From positions 13,723,915 to 13,787,914 of the forward strand of contig CAIIXF020000001.1 of NCBI GenBank assembly GCA_903813345.2: a DNA stretch of 64,000 nt, read 5' to 3'. A model generated the notes under the pieces. That model was not told where the DNA came from, made no database searches, and saw nothing but the letters and a program-made list of their open reading frames with translations. Position 1 is the stretch's first letter. Every line of letters starts with the position of its first letter. Origin of the DNA: Owenia fusiformis. Taxonomy: Eukaryota; Annelida; Polychaeta; Sabellida; Oweniidae. Positions 1 to 13,113 of this stretch are shown in pieces. Position numbers and translations under genes: made by a program.

Positions 1-630
1 TATTGGTGACACTGTACACTCCATTATTTTTCAGAGGTGTGAAAGTCTTAAGCCAATATCTGATTCTAAAAAGCTTGGATTAATATGATTGAGATTAAGA
101 TAAGCCAATTGTTTACAAGATGCAGCATCCCAACCTCTGTTAATTACCCTGATATATTTTAAAACTAATACTAATCTGTTTGTTACTAATTATCATGACA
201 CTAGTTCCTTTCAACAAACTTATTACATCCCAGTAGTGATAATCTAGGGATTGACACAATTGTTTTATGGAGATAACAGATAAGTACATGTGTTATGTTG
301 AGCCAAATCTATCAATAATTACAACAACTAGACATCATCATACGCCAGCAGCAGCGGCTAAAATCAACATCGGGAGAATGCTCCTTACCCTCAGCTAAAG
401 GAGGGAGGTGGGAGACATTCATACATCTTCCAAGATGTCACAACAAGGTCTAGGAACCAAGTATGGAGTTGGCATTGGTAAAATCAATTAATGCCCAAAT
501 ATATACAAAAAAAATGCTTATTCGGCAATTCTGAGTTTACTGAAAGTGCGGCCCCTCTCTATAGGGAAAACCTCTGAACAAGAAAACTTTCCTCCAGTCC
601 GAAGAGCATTCCCTGTTCGCAGGTTTTACT

Positions 631-956
631 GTACTTATAAGTCAAGTTGCAGATTGTAATTTGGCACAAAGCTAGAAAATATAGTCTAGTTTTAATAAGT
701 TTCTTCGATTTGGAATTTGTTTTGTAAATGAAGTTTCAATTCATATGTTTAGCCCCTCGCTTTTGTTACATTGAAGAAAATCTGTTATATTACCAATGTA
801 TGCTACTTTGACGACTTATGCCAATGTAACAAAAGCGATGGTCTAAATGCATGAATTACAGCTTTATTTAAAAATCAAATTCCAAACCAAGAGCATTTCT
901 AAAAGCTAGACTTGTCTAACTTTGTGCCGAATGATAATCCGCAACATGACTTGTAC
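631..956. repeat. Fold-back (long inverted repeat) element
   Basis: The left arm, about 631-773, starts GTACTTATAAGTCAAGTTGC and passes through TTGGCACAAAGCTAG and CGCTTTTGTTACATTG. It is matched in reverse complement by the right arm, about 822-956, which contains CAATGTAACAAAAGCG, CTAACTTTGTGCC and GCAACATGACTTGTAC. The loop is about 48 bases. Arms are imperfect but alignable over most of their length. This is typical of a non-autonomous MITE or foldback transposon; no transposase is present. Confidence 0.7.
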
Positions 957-1983
957 ATACGTTTAAATCGAGAAAACAAAAAACTTGTATCCAGGAAGTT
1001 CATCTATTTTGTTACATTGACGTTCCGTCAGAGTAACTGGTTGTGGAACAGTGATAAAGTCGTCAATTGTTCCATAAGTGGTGTCTCAAAAGCTCACCTT
1101 GTTTCAGCTCTTTTTGGTTATAACTCCACAAGTTTTTCATCAATTTGCTTCAAATTGTACAGGTACCTTAATTTATGTGTTATCAATAATGCCTACAAGT
1201 TCCGACAAAACAAGTCGCAAAAACATTCAAAATGGTAACCACTTTTATTGCAGAAAAATCAGGTTTTCAGCTCAATTTTGTTCCCTCAGTTTGCTTGAAA
1301 TTATACAGGTACCTTTATTTCTAGATTATCAACAATGTTTACAAGTTTCTTTCAAAATGGCCGCCATTTCTTTTTAAGAGCAACACCATGTGAGACCAGT
1401 ATCCATGGTACTATTTCATTTTGAATACCTAGTGTAAATGCAGGAGTAGAAATCCATGTAGAAATATACTGAAAGTAGCGTTTCTTGAATCGACAATTGA
1501 TAATAGACATGAAGAATCAACCAAAATATTTACTTGTTTTTTAGAAAATTCCATCAATCAATTTCATATTCATGATATCTTACTTATTTTTGTCTATAAA
1601 CTGCAAACATGTGATTGATAGATCATTATATATTGACCTGATTATCAAAAAGCAATAAGGCTTCAACAGTAGAATCTTTCTGACATTGACACATTGTTGA
1701 TGTAAAGTAGGTAATTATAGAGGGATAAAACCCTAATTCCTCATTCTTTATTTTGCTATTTTGATATTAACTAAAATTGGCTATTAATCATGAGAATGGT
1801 ATTTAGAACACAAATTAAAGGTGATGATATCTTCATGTTTTTAAGGTATTACTACAAAGTTAGTTGGTGATTCTCAAATACTTATGAAATAAATGAAACA
1901 AAATTTTATTTTTTTTATTTTTTATTCATAAATGTCATTTGAAATTAATTACATTTACGCATACATGCAATATTGCTTTGCAG

Positions 1984-2225
1984 TACAGTAAAACCTGTCA
2001 AGTGGAACACTTATCTAAGTGGAACAACTTTATAAGTGGAACATCTATGTAAGTGGAACAATGTTGTAAGTGGAACACCTATGTAAGTGGAACACCCCAA
2101 TAATTGGAACACTTTTCAAGGTCCTATTGACCTAATGTAAAATGAACCTCTGTAAGTGAAGATCTTCCAAATGGAACATAATTTTAGGAACCAAAGTGGT
2201 TCCACTTACACAGGTTTTACTGTAC
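1984..2225. mobile_element. Short terminal-inverted-repeat element with internal AAGTGGAACACC repeats
   Basis: The left end, ACAGTAAAACCTGT, is the reverse complement of the right end, ACAGGTTTTACTGT. The interior is a run of 12-18-base variants of AAGTGGAACAC(C/T)T. Related copies or ends occur at about 16055-16168, 20870-20960, 25671-25806, 28095-28283 and 39959-39970. The element is a non-autonomous MITE-like family; the superfamily is not determined. Confidence 0.7.
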
Positions 2226-3559
2226 TATAACAATCACACATCAGAATTTTCTTTGCATCATTTTTTGCATATAACCACACTAGTACTAAGTCTAGTTTAG
2301 TGTTCTTTAGTTTTTGCTGTTCTGAGAGTCCTATGCAATCCTTAATTTAGAATCTCATGAGATGAGTGTTCAACTGCTGAATTTTATGTATTCTTTGTCT
2401 ACTAGAGACACGTATATTCACATTATTAAGTAATTTGTATTTTGGTGTTATATTAATAGTAGATACAGACTGCATTGTAAGTTTAACTCATTTATTTGGC
2501 CGTCCTCACTTGATTACAATAACAGAGAAATCACCTCTCACTTTATATTATATTACAGATGAAAAATATGAATTTTATTGAGCGAAATGTCGCAATAATG
2601 TTTTGAAGCTACGGAATTGAGTGTTTAAGCTAGAAAAAATGAAGATTAATGGGTGGAATAGAATAGTAATATGTGGTTGCATGTCTAATCATTATCAGTA
2701 AGTACAAGGAGTTTCAGAGAAACTTAACTACCATACAGTGATTGAAAATCAATGTGAATTTACCGAGGGCTTGATAGTGTCACCACTGCACAAATTAGAC
2801 GGTTAATCTTCTTAACACTAAGACAGTCAATGTAACAAATTACGTGACGGAAGAAAATTATTGTCCAGATTTGTTGTGAAGGAATTCCGCCATTTATTCT
2901 TGCAGGGCTCTAATAATGATTGTTAATGATGACAGCGATATTACATGTTGAATATTTATGAAAGTAAAAATTGTAATTTCGCCATGGCTTGTTAGTTTAT
3001 GTCACGGCGATATCTTCCATCATACAAAACCGTACTCTCTTGTCAAATGATTAACATTCTTAACAGACCTTTCAATCGTATGTCAAGATTTATTTTTTTC
3101 ATTAAAAATAGGTGAGCGTAATTGGCAAGTACTTTTTCATCAAACCCGTATATGTGCTCAATGATTTTTGGGTGATTTTAAGCATGAGGTTTTATGAAGG
3201 TTAAGCCTAGGCTGGCAGGCCATGGTTAAAGACTAGCATACACAACATGGCTAACTTAACAAAAAAATTTGATGAATATCATTTTAAACGATTTGACTAT
3301 GAACTGTTTTCCTAAAAACAGTTTCAATAATGTATCATGCTAAGTAATCTGATGAAGCATGGCCATACTGTACCCTGCGTCTAGTTAAACTACACTCTGC
3401 CTAGTAGAAACCATATTACAGTTTAGTAGCCCCGCCCCCACGACGGGTGCCGTTGACAGTTCGGGTAATAAATCACTTCTGACCTACGTGCTGACCTTTC
3501 TTCCACCAATCAGCAAGCCTGAAGAACCATGCGCCAAAATAAATTCTGAATTGTCATTG

Positions 3560-3660
3560 ATCAATTCCGGGGCTTAACGATGACGTCAGAAGGAATGACC
3601 ATATATAGAACATCAGTCAAATTTGGCCGACGAGCACTGATTGGCGCGGTGAGTTCAGAG
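3560..3660 (+). promoter_or_regulatory. Promoter-like block: CRE, TATA box, splice donor
   Basis: A perfect cAMP-response element TGACGTCA (about 3582) is followed by a TATA-like CATATATAGAA (about 3599-3609). A consensus donor GTGAGT lies at 3649, about 40 bases downstream, and CCAAT/ATTGG boxes flank the block. This would suit transcription on the plus strand with a very short non-coding first exon (about 3630-3648), conceivably of the PRRT-like gene whose 5' UTR acceptor is at 22624. The promoter reading and the link to that gene are inference. Confidence 0.3.
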
Positions 3661-3699
3661 GTTTATTTTAGTTTGAAATAGTGAAGACGGAGCTCTCTT

Positions 3700-5190
3700 T
3701 TTAAGAAGTGAAGTCGAACGAATGCAAAGGGTAGCCATACTGTGTTCTGATTGGTCAGAGAAGATAGTTATGATGTCTAGTTATGTACTTAATATAGTAC
3801 AATATACTGATGAGATAATTAAAATTTAACCTTTTCATGACCTCACCACTGATGACTTTGACCTTGCTTGAACTTAGTAAATTATTCAAAACAAGAGATC
3901 ATTTAAAAAGAATTAAGGCTCATGTGAAGTAGATGTTTGCAGTGTTGTAATGAATTGTATTGATAAATAGGGATACAGACTGAAAAATTAAAATTTTATG
4001 CATATTTTGAAAGACGTTCTATAACTTGTCAAGCAGGTGTTCCTTACAGAAGAGTGTTTTCTAAGTCAAGTTTCACTGTATAAGTAGATTGCCAAGCTTA
4101 CTTTTAACGCGGTTGTAATTTACCGAACGGCAAAAGAAGAAAAAATTTGAACATTTTGAACTGATTAAGATCTTTAAATTGTGAAGGTCTGAGTACCAGG
4201 ACCTCTTAGAAAACATCCAAACATATCAAAAAGTGAAGATGGGTCAATTTGATTCTCGTTCTCCCGAAGATATAATAAAATAGTTAAATGTTCGGAGTTT
4301 TTTTAATGCTGTAAATTGTTCACAATTCTAAATCGAGAAGTCGCTCGTATTTCTGTCGTATTTAGGAAATCATGTTGCCGAAAATCAGTGCACAGTGTTC
4401 ATGGTGTTGTTGTAAAATGTGCGTATATGAAACCCTCTCTAACGCAATTTTATTATAAACTAACACCTTAGGGTTAAACTATTGCTCGAGGAATTAACTC
4501 ATTTTCATCAATAAATATTAACCCATCAGGTTTTCTACTAATAAACTAACGTTAAAACCTCAGTCCATTGTCGTTATCACTTACTACTAAACCCAAGTGA
4601 GATATGGCTCTTGCCTCAGCACGAGCCAATAATACTGGTTGATTCAACACTTGCTAGCTTAAATTAATGGCATTTAATATTCAATGTCATTTTCATGTTA
4701 TTTTAGATTGACCTTCATTTTTAGACCAACAAGTAATTTGTTTACGATAATATATACATGAAGAAGAAATAACATGTAATAAACATTTTCTTGAGTTTGG
4801 AACTAAATTTTCTGCATTATGTATTTTTATACTTATATAATATTTTGACCTTTAAGTGATTTCTTGATGTATCATTACTCTCTTACAGTTGATTACTGTT
4901 CTGATTGACTGGTGTACGTGTCCAATCATCTCGATTCTGCGACATCATCTCATTTCCGACCACTTACTGTAAACCTAGTTACATCTGCTGCTTTTATTTA
5001 TTCTGAACTCAATATTTCTGCATTTTGTCTTCTGTCTGCATCAATATTTGCTTTTCTAGGACTAAGGTATTAAAGTTTGACTTAATTTATTGGTCAGAAA
5101 AAGACAAATTCATTTTCAAAAAGAGTGTCCTTGACAGATTTTATGGTTGGTTTTATGAGATATTTGTCTATTCCTCATTAAACCCTTAAT
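3700..5190. other. Non-coding stretch, nothing recognised
   Basis: AT-rich sequence without long reading frames or obvious repeats. If the promoter-like block at 3.6 kb is real, this would be intron of a plus-strand transcript. Confidence 0.5.
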
Positions 5191-5195
5191 TTTCT

Positions 5196-5450
5196 TTCCT
5201 TATTGTACCTTTTAATTTTCCTTCCTTACTAGTACCCCTTCATTTTCCTTCCTCATTATACCTCTTCATTTTCTTTCCTCATTTTTCCCCTTTATTTTCC
5301 TTCCTCATTTTTCCCCTTTATTTTCTTTCCTCATTGTACCCTTTAATTTCCCTTCCTTATTATCCCCCTTCATTTTCCTTACTCATTACCCCCTTCATTT
5401 TCCTTCCTCATTGAACCTTAATTTTCCCTTCCTCATTATATTCCTTCATA
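5196..5450. repeat. Pyrimidine-rich minisatellite, about 26-bp unit
   Basis: About nine or ten degenerate tandem copies of a unit like CCTTCATTTTCCTTCCTCAT. The plus strand is almost entirely C, T and A. Confidence 0.85.
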
Positions 5451-5882
5451 ATAATAATTTCATCCAGGGGATTCATGTCAAGATCCTCTAACTTATGACA
5501 TGCATACATTTAGCATCCATCTCTTAGCCACACATTTGGAAACCCATGTAGAGACAGAATCAAATAAAGTAAATTGGAACTCATATAATCTATGTTTGCA
5601 GAATTTAATCCTTGCATCTTGAATATTGGAGAGTCAACCATGTCATCCACTTGAAAACTACATGATGAGGCTCGCTGGAGCTTGACAGATGGAGATATTT
5701 GACTAATTATATTTGGCAAACCTGTAGATTACCCTCGGGTGATTTATCATAGTGCCATCCACAAACATGACAAAATAAATTGAACCAGTGAAATGAAGCC
5801 TTTTTTATTGGAGCCATCATCATTGCGTGTTTAATGTAATTACCTTGATTTGGAATGTTGTTTTTCGTTCTCTGTATAAGGA

Positions 5883-6405
5883 CGTAGCCCCGGGAGGTTC
5901 ACTGTTACCAAAATTTGGCGGGGGTCCTAGGCTGAACCTTCAGATATCAATATGTTCCCATACCAATCTGACAAATTTCAATGTGTTCCCATACCAACTA
6001 AAATAACGTCTAAAGCCATACCAAATATCCAAAAATATAAGACCAGTGCCATATCAAATGTCCAAATATTGGACCAATGCCATACCAAAGGGGAAAAAAC
6101 TAATATTCAAAATGAAGAATCACCGAGAAGAAGGTAGATCTTTCAGAAAAACGATTCAAAACAACCTCACATTAAAAATATGTATAACTACTAGACCAAT
6201 GCCATACCTGTGAGGTCACATATTTTTCAAGGCCATTCTCATGCCAGAAAGGTGAAAATTTGACCATTGCCATATCTCAAAAGTCATTATTTGGGGGATC
6301 CTAAAATTTGGGTCCATTGTCATACCAAATGTCAAAAAGGTACCCCATGTGTGCCGAGGATCCCCATCAAGGTTTATATACAGTGAACCCCCCAGGGGCG
6401 TAGCA
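5883..6405. mobile_element. Terminal-inverted-repeat element with internal tandem repeats
   Basis: The left end GTAGCCCCGGGAGGTTCACTGT (about 5883-5904) pairs with the right end ACAGTGAACCCCCCAGGGGC (about 6380-6399). The interior holds diverged copies of a unit of about 30 bases containing CCATACCAAATGTCCAAA. The short reading frame at 5952-6137 is a by-product of these repeats. No transposase was seen. Confidence 0.6.
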
Positions 6406-6409
6406 TCAG

Positions 6410-8750
6410 GATTTTTGACTTATTTGTCATAATTGAAGTATAGACATGTAATCATGTTATGTTTTTATTGAAATGCTGAAGAAATCTACTGGACCTAAGG
6501 GCTCATCTTGTACCTAGTTCTGTCAGTATTATGCTAAAATATATGATATTTGGAAAACATGTTTTATTTAAGCTGAATGGGTGATGCAAAAAAACAAAGG
6601 AAAAAGATGTTCAAAATGCAATATGAAAAATTCATAAAACTGGTAGGATAAATTAAAAAGCTATAATGTTGTTTTCGTTAGATTCTCCTCAACTCGACAA
6701 GCTTTTTCTCTCCAGTGGAAAAACACAACTGAATTACTGACAGTATAACAAAACATTAGTATTTGCATAACCTTGGTGACTCATTTTCAGGGTTGATTAT
6801 TCATATGCCGATTGGTAACTCAACAGACATGACATATCGACATATTCATTTTACTAAGTTCTCCCTACAGTTTGTGATTTTATTGTTATTTTAAACAGCC
6901 TAGGATAAAGAACAACAATTCTTTGCAATATAAAGACTCATCATATTTAAACAGAAACCCCATAACTTATAACAAATTGAAAATCCAAAAATGTGAAATG
7001 ATTTAGGAGCTTGTTTATGACACATAGCTTAAAGACAGTGCTAATAACTGAAAAATATGAGCTACAATTATGCCCTTAATGAAGTAATTTCATCGGATCA
7101 TTGTGAAATATTGAAAGCAGTACCTAGATATTATGTCAATAATGATGTCAAAAACACTTTACGAGACAACATATTGAAGTTAAAGTGATAATCATTCTTT
7201 AGATTATGAGACAACATACATCTTTAGATTATGAGACAACATACTATAGTTAAAGTGGTGATCATTCTTAGTCTAATTAGATGTGTGTTTCTGATACACA
7301 AAGCACCAGAAAATATTATATAAGATCATGATGAGCTGATTGATTTGAAAGCTTGATGGGTGAATGCACCTCGATGAATATTAAATCTCAGCAATCAACT
7401 TCATTAGACTCAAGGAAATTGAGCTTCTATTCAGCAATTTCAAGTCCTCACAGTCAGTTTATGATTTTAAAGTCAGGCAGTGAAGTATGAAAAATCATTT
7501 TTTCAAATGAATTTTCCTTTCATGAGGTGATGTATGAGTCATATGAAGAAGCTAAAGGTAGAAATATCACCGTCCAAAATGTTATATAAAGATCATACTG
7601 ATATACCATAATCACAAATGGTTTCTTAAAGTCTGCATCAAATAGTTCAAGGACACATGTTTTGGGTCTTTGGATACAGGAACTTTTGAACTGCTGGTAT
7701 GATGCATCCCAAGAAATTCCTAATCTTCAATACCCATCTGATATTAGATTCTACATGTATTTATTCTATTGCGTTGGATCGCTGATCAGATCCACTCTCC
7801 ACTTAGTTATGATAAATGACATCTCTAGAGGCCTTTCATGACAAATGTGGGCTGAGTAGTGATATACGGATTTGGCATGAGTACAGACGGGGCTGATGGT
7901 ACCATTGGTATAAATACAGGACAGAACTTAATATCAGGCCTTCTATCTTGCCTCTCATGGGGTACAAGATGGATTACTTTTTAAATGTGCTATTGTTTAG
8001 TGGTGATAAATCATTACAAGAGTGGAGAAAAGACAAGATCAAAAATGACACATTGAGAACAAAATTAATAGATCTTATAGAAAAGGTCATAAGAGATATA
8101 GTAATGATGTCGCCTTTGGTGATGTTGGAGTTACTCGCATCATTGCTCTGATAAACCTTTCAGTCATTGAACTTAATGTACAAGAAGATAAGGTTATTTG
8201 TAAAATGGTAACTATCGATCCATTTCCTTGCCATCAGTTTGGTTAATCAGTATAAAAAGAAGGTGTAATTAGTTTTGGGTTTGACTTGATATTAAGTAAG
8301 AAGTCTACAATGGTCTTATGGGATACATTAGAGAATGAATGAACCTCAGTAAATAATATAACTTACACCAAAGGGACTTAAAATGGTCAGCATCTCGGAA
8401 AATTTTATCTCTGGGCCAATGAACTTCAACTAATATCAACCAATATAAGATAATAACACCAATCACTTCATTGTAAAATGATAATCAATACTCCATCAAG
8501 TAATTAAGGTTTTCCTAGATAGTTCTAATGAAGCATGACACCAAAGCTAATGTTCTTCACACCATTCTCATCCCACATATCTCTCTATTAAAAGCTTTTA
8601 CCATTGCCTTAAGACTGTCTGACCCCTGACCCCCACATACTTCACCTCGGAGATGACAATCTTCAAGAGAATCTAAATGAAATTTACCTTTATTTGGCCA
8701 AGGGAATTCAACTTCACATGGATGAAAAATATGAATGTAGTGAACCGCTA
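6410..8750. other. Non-coding stretch with one unexplained short reading frame
   Basis: A local direct repeat around 7160-7260 repeats GAGACAACATA three times with TTAAAGTGATAATCATTCTT flanks. A 67-codon reading frame (7948-8151, plus) has a charged, helical-looking middle but no signal peptide, no domain I recognise and no splice context, so it is left uncalled. No other feature was seen. Confidence 0.5.
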
Positions 8751-8756
8751 TTTACT

Positions 8757-10425
8757 TTTTGGCTCACACAGTGAGCCTATGGGATCGACCAGGCATCCGT
8801 CCGTTGGTTCGTCCGTCCATCCATCTATCCATCGCACAAATTAAAACTGCTATTCAGATTGAGTCATATCCACATTCATTTTATGCATATCCATAATGCC
8901 TATTTGACCTATCACCGCTATTTCCCAAGTTAGCCCAGTTTCCGAAAAATTGCTGATTTGACTTCAAAAAGTCAAATTTTCTGTAAATACTAGACACTTT
9001 GTTGAAGTAGAACTTTCAAATAACTTGTAGTAGTTGCTGTATATGCAACTTATGTCCTCGGAAGATTTCAAAGCTCTTGGAATTACAGTTTTTGGTGTTT
9101 ACTCTAAAAAAGGAGTGGTATCAATATGGAGAACTGAATTCAACAATGTTTTTCTCTTAAACCAATCATTTAAAACATTCTGTAAAAAACACGGTATTTT
9201 ATGTAATGTTGACTGATTGACAACAATTTAATGCGAAAATTATTTAGAAATATTTTGTATAACTGTTTTTGTTAACATTTTTTGTTTTTTTAGTGATTTT
9301 GTTTTTGCTCCTTTCTACCAATTCTTGAGAATGAAATCAAATGTCTTTCCGAACCTTGTTGGAACAAAATAGCATATACAACATGTTTTTAGACCGCTCA
9401 ATATTATAGTTATACAAAGGAATTTTTGGTTGATTTTAAAAAAGTATTCAAAAAATTAAAACAAAATCCCCCCAAAACAGATAAAAATCAAGATAAACCT
9501 TTTATTTCATTAAGTTAACAAGATATTTTTTTAAAGCAACCAATATTTCCTTTGTACAATTACAATATTGAGAGACCTAAACATGATGTGTTTATGCCGT
9601 TTTGTTCCAATAAGGTTCGGAAAGATGTTTCATTTCACTTTGGAAACATGATACCAAAAACAAAACAAGTAGTTGATGTGTTTTCTAAAACAATATAGAT
9701 GAAAGTATATATTTTTTTCAAATTATATTGTTACCATTCAAAAGATGACCATTGAATTGACAATGTGTAAAATATTCAGGATTTTTTGATGACTGGTTTA
9801 AGAGAAACGTGTGTTCAAAAAGTTCGCCATATCGATACCCACCCTTTGACAAAAAGTAGGACTTAGTCATTTTCAAGAAACATTTTCAAGAAACTTTCTC
9901 ATGTATAAAGTCACTGGCAGGTTTTGTGATTGACAAGTTTCTCAAAGTTTGCCTTATGCTCGATCATTTCTTGCAATGAATAACATCATTACTAGATTTA
10001 AGCATTCCCTACATATTGTTCAATATATGTCAGCATCAAATTTTTACTGTTTTTTTTTAGATATTTGACGTCAAAAAAACAGTAAAAATAAGTTATTTTT
10101 CAACTTGCTTCAATTTGACCAAATTTTTGGGAAAATCATCTACAAGTTGCCAGGAGTTCAAATGTGACCTTTACTTGACCTTCAGTGATTGATTTTTGGA
10201 TGTAAATTTTGGTTAGCTTAATCACAAAAGACCTTACTGAGCCATGAATAAGTAAGATTTTCAAGGTCAAATGTCATTAAACTAGGTCACACAACTGTGC
10301 TATCTAAGTTTCTCAAAGTTCGAGACTACAAATCCAAATCAATATTTTTGTTTGAAAGTCAGGATATACATTCCTCTGAAGGTTCCAAACTGCGTGAGCA
10401 CAGGACCGTGGGTCCTTCATTAATT
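8757..10425 (+). mobile_element. Dispersed non-autonomous repeat element, about 1.7 kb
   Basis: It begins with the short palindrome GGCTCACACAGTGAGCC followed by GTCCGTCCATCCAT-type repeats, and closes near TGAGCACAGGACCGTGGGTCC. This head and tail pair resembles a repeat style common in marine invertebrate genomes (from general memory, not searched). The interior is AT-rich with runs of GGTCAAATG/TGACCTT and no intact transposase or reverse transcriptase. Another element (9332-9637) is inserted in it. Confidence 0.45.
9332..9637. repeat. Inverted-repeat element nested in the 8.8-10.4 kb repeat
   Basis: The left arm 9332-9422 contains TCTTTCCGAACCTTGTTGG and TAGACCGCTCAATATT. The right arm 9547-9637 contains the reverse complements AATATTGAGAGACCTA and CCAATAAGGTTCGGAAAG. 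The loop is about 125 bases, and there is no coding capacity. Confidence 0.7.
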
Positions 10426-11741
10426 TGTATTAAAGATAATGATAGCCTGACAACAAAACAATTCAGAATGTTAGATTCATAATATTCCTTTCTGAAATAG
10501 TGTTAATTTTAATCTATGGAATAAAGTTTAATGATGATAAATAAAAAAAATACTTTGTCTCCATACGGCTTTCAAGACTTTGGAAGTGAAATAGGCGAGG
10601 GGTCCACATATTTAATGCATGACTAGAATCTTTTACTGTCATGGATTGATTTACTTACATTATTTTTCAGATGTTTTATACATTGCCCCATAGCATCTGA
10701 AACTCTATGATCCCTTGGTTAGATTGTATTTCCTTCAGAATTTACCCTGTATCTAAAACAAATGATGAAAATTGACAACAGCATTAGAGAACTACAACTT
10801 TTAATAAAGCACTTCATAATTCCTGGCTTTCATTACTTTTGCAAATTACATGCTTGATTGACTGTTATCAAGGTTTATTGCATCAATTCTAAGTTTACTC
10901 TCAAAGGTTAAAGTGGCACTATGATCTGCACAAACTTGTACTTTTTGGAATGACTAAGGAATTCCTGCTATTTGTTCTTTTATTATCTTTCTGAGTTTTC
11001 AGTTCTTGAATGAATATAATTAAGTGTATTTTTTAGGTTTAAAGTTTTTTTTATCATATTAATCAAAACCATGTTACATACAGAGCAAAGGCCGAAGCAA
11101 TGCATTATTGGCCCTGGTAATCAGGAATTAATATAAATGATAAAGTTGCAAAAAAACTTAAGTGTATCTTCCATGAGTTAACAATTACAGCATCATTACT
11201 CTTTTATGCTGAAGTCAATCATTATAAATGGTTTGAATGACACATTTATCTTTTAGCTTTTCAGGTTAAATGTATTTAACTCTATTGATTTTACCTATTA
11301 AGATTTTAAGTATATTTGGTCTGGCTTCCTAATACAATAGTGTAGCAGTTTATCTCAATTCCCTATGTAGTTTTTACCTTCTTTTTAAACATGCAACAAT
11401 ATAGAGATGTAACCTTAGTGTACTTGTTTTGCTTTCATGGTGTCTATCTGTCCTTCACAATAAACATGTCAGTATATAGGTATCATTTGAAGACACCCAA
11501 AATCAGAGAATGCATGTTTTTTGTCATCAAAATATCAAACACAAAAATGTTCACCATGGGATAATGAATCATTATTTGCCGCATCAATTTAGATATCTTC
11601 TCCAATATTCACATACAAATCACCTTAATTTTCTCCCTAGAGTTTCAAATGATTGCCCTAAAATATAGAATTCAAAATTGCGTACTCCTAATTTCAGTCC
11701 AACTTGATAATAGCCTTTATTTTAACTGAAATGCCGAGTTC

Positions 11742-11812
11742 AGTGGTCAGCAGTTAGCATCTGTGACAAATTGTTACGCTTCTGTAACCATTGGCAGGTG
11801 GTGACAGTTTTC
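11742..11812 (+). repeat. Dispersed repeat copy (GGTGGTCAGCATCTGTAAC family)
   Basis: Contains AGCATCTGTGACAAATTGTTAC and GGCAGGTGGTGACA. It is the most diverged of five family members in the window. Confidence 0.45.
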
Positions 11813-12967
11813 TTGTTTGCGATTTAGATTTGCACTGGTTTTTGGATAGTATGCATGTTTGAGCCTTTATGACTATGGGCTATGAATGACATATTGTTAA
11901 TAGATTAATGGTGTGGGTTTTAGTATTGCCAGTAGGTTAACTGACTCTTCAATAATCTAGGCCGGAGGTACAATTGCTAGAATTCTCATCTACCTCGCTA
12001 CTTAGTGTAGTATAGTTTGCCTTTGTAATTTCTTATTGCTTCCTCTTTACCTCTACCCACACTGCATTAATAAAGTAATAAAGTAGACCTTCTGTAGAAG
12101 GTGTGTTTATCAAATGGTGTAACCACATAGCGATTTTATTATTCCATCAATCAGTTGAAATGTCGTATTTAACTCAAGATATTGCGTTGAATTGATAACT
12201 TATGATTTATGTGAGGCTAAGCGTAGAAATTAAACCTGGCAGTAAAGGCTAGGACCGAGATGAATGATCTGCGTTTTGTGACATAATGTGATAAATTGTC
12301 GTACAATCGATGGATTGAAAAGTAGATTTTCTTTGAAATGGGGGATTTATCCGTGTGGTTTATCTCTGTGTTTTATCTAATGTACTATTCAGCCAGATCG
12401 TTAAACAAATCCTTGCATTGGAAAAATATGCCATGCTGTCTGTGCTAATGTCATATCCTGGTTCATGAAGAATATATTTTTCCCTCTTCATGATGGTAGT
12501 GTCCTATCAAACAAACAAACAATGGAATGAAGGAGTCAACTTAAACTGCTTTAAGCTCATGCAATCAGCATTCTTTGGATAAAAAGTTTTAAAAAGTTAA
12601 GTTTTTTGGAACAAGTAAGTCAAGCGAATCACCATTTTATAATAGAAAGACTGAAAATAAGTTAATGTTTTGAGAAATAACATTGTTTAAAATAGCAATT
12701 TTCTAATATTGCCATACCATCTAATGGAAAACACAATCGAGTGTCAAACTTGACCATTTGTGATTATTTAACAAATCCAATATTTTTCATAAAAACAGCT
12801 TGATAGATTATATCAATACTTATAAATTGTGCTTAATTTGATTTACAAAGTTTTCGTGACTTTTTCGATGAGGTAGTGATTTCATGTTGCACTGTGTGAC
12901 TTATGTTTTGCCTTCAATCAATACTTCTGATATATAGTTCTGACGTCTTAATGCATCATGGATTAAC

Positions 12968-13113
12968 ATTTGACATTGGTATCAGGATGTCGATTCTTAC
13001 ATTAATGGTAATTGCTGATGTTTGCCATCCAAAGGGCAACACAAAACAGCAATATGAACAGGGCCCTATGAACCTTGAAGAAATATTAGAATCAAGGATT
13101 GGTTTGCCAAGCA
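12968..13113 (+). CDS. Possible orphan coding exon, unknown product
   Basis: Between an acceptor-like GACATTGGTATCAG and a donor GTAGGT at 13114, the plus strand stays open and reads as an M-initiated hydrophobic stretch (ILTLMVIADV) followed by a polar, acidic segment ending NLEEILESRIGLPS. The exon would end two bases into a codon. Joining it to the acceptor at 22624 gives an immediate stop, so it is not an upstream coding exon of the PRRT-like gene. It resembles a signal peptide plus propeptide start, but no partner exon was found and chance remains a good explanation. Confidence 0.2.

Larger units (their letters stand above)
1..3500. other. Non-coding stretch with repeats
   Basis: No open reading frame here has domain content or splice context that I recognise. 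Besides the separately listed inverted repeat (631-956) and short terminal-repeat element (1984-2225), an imperfect direct repeat occurs at about 1147-1175 and 1290-1318 (TGCTTCAAATTGTACAGGTA and a near match), which explains the overlapping short reading frames at 912-1377. The rest is AT-rich unique-looking sequence. Confidence 0.6.

Noticed and set aside
912-1377. Two overlapping plus-strand frames of about 100 codons
   Set aside because: They overlap the right arm of an inverted repeat and a direct repeat, with no domain or splice context.
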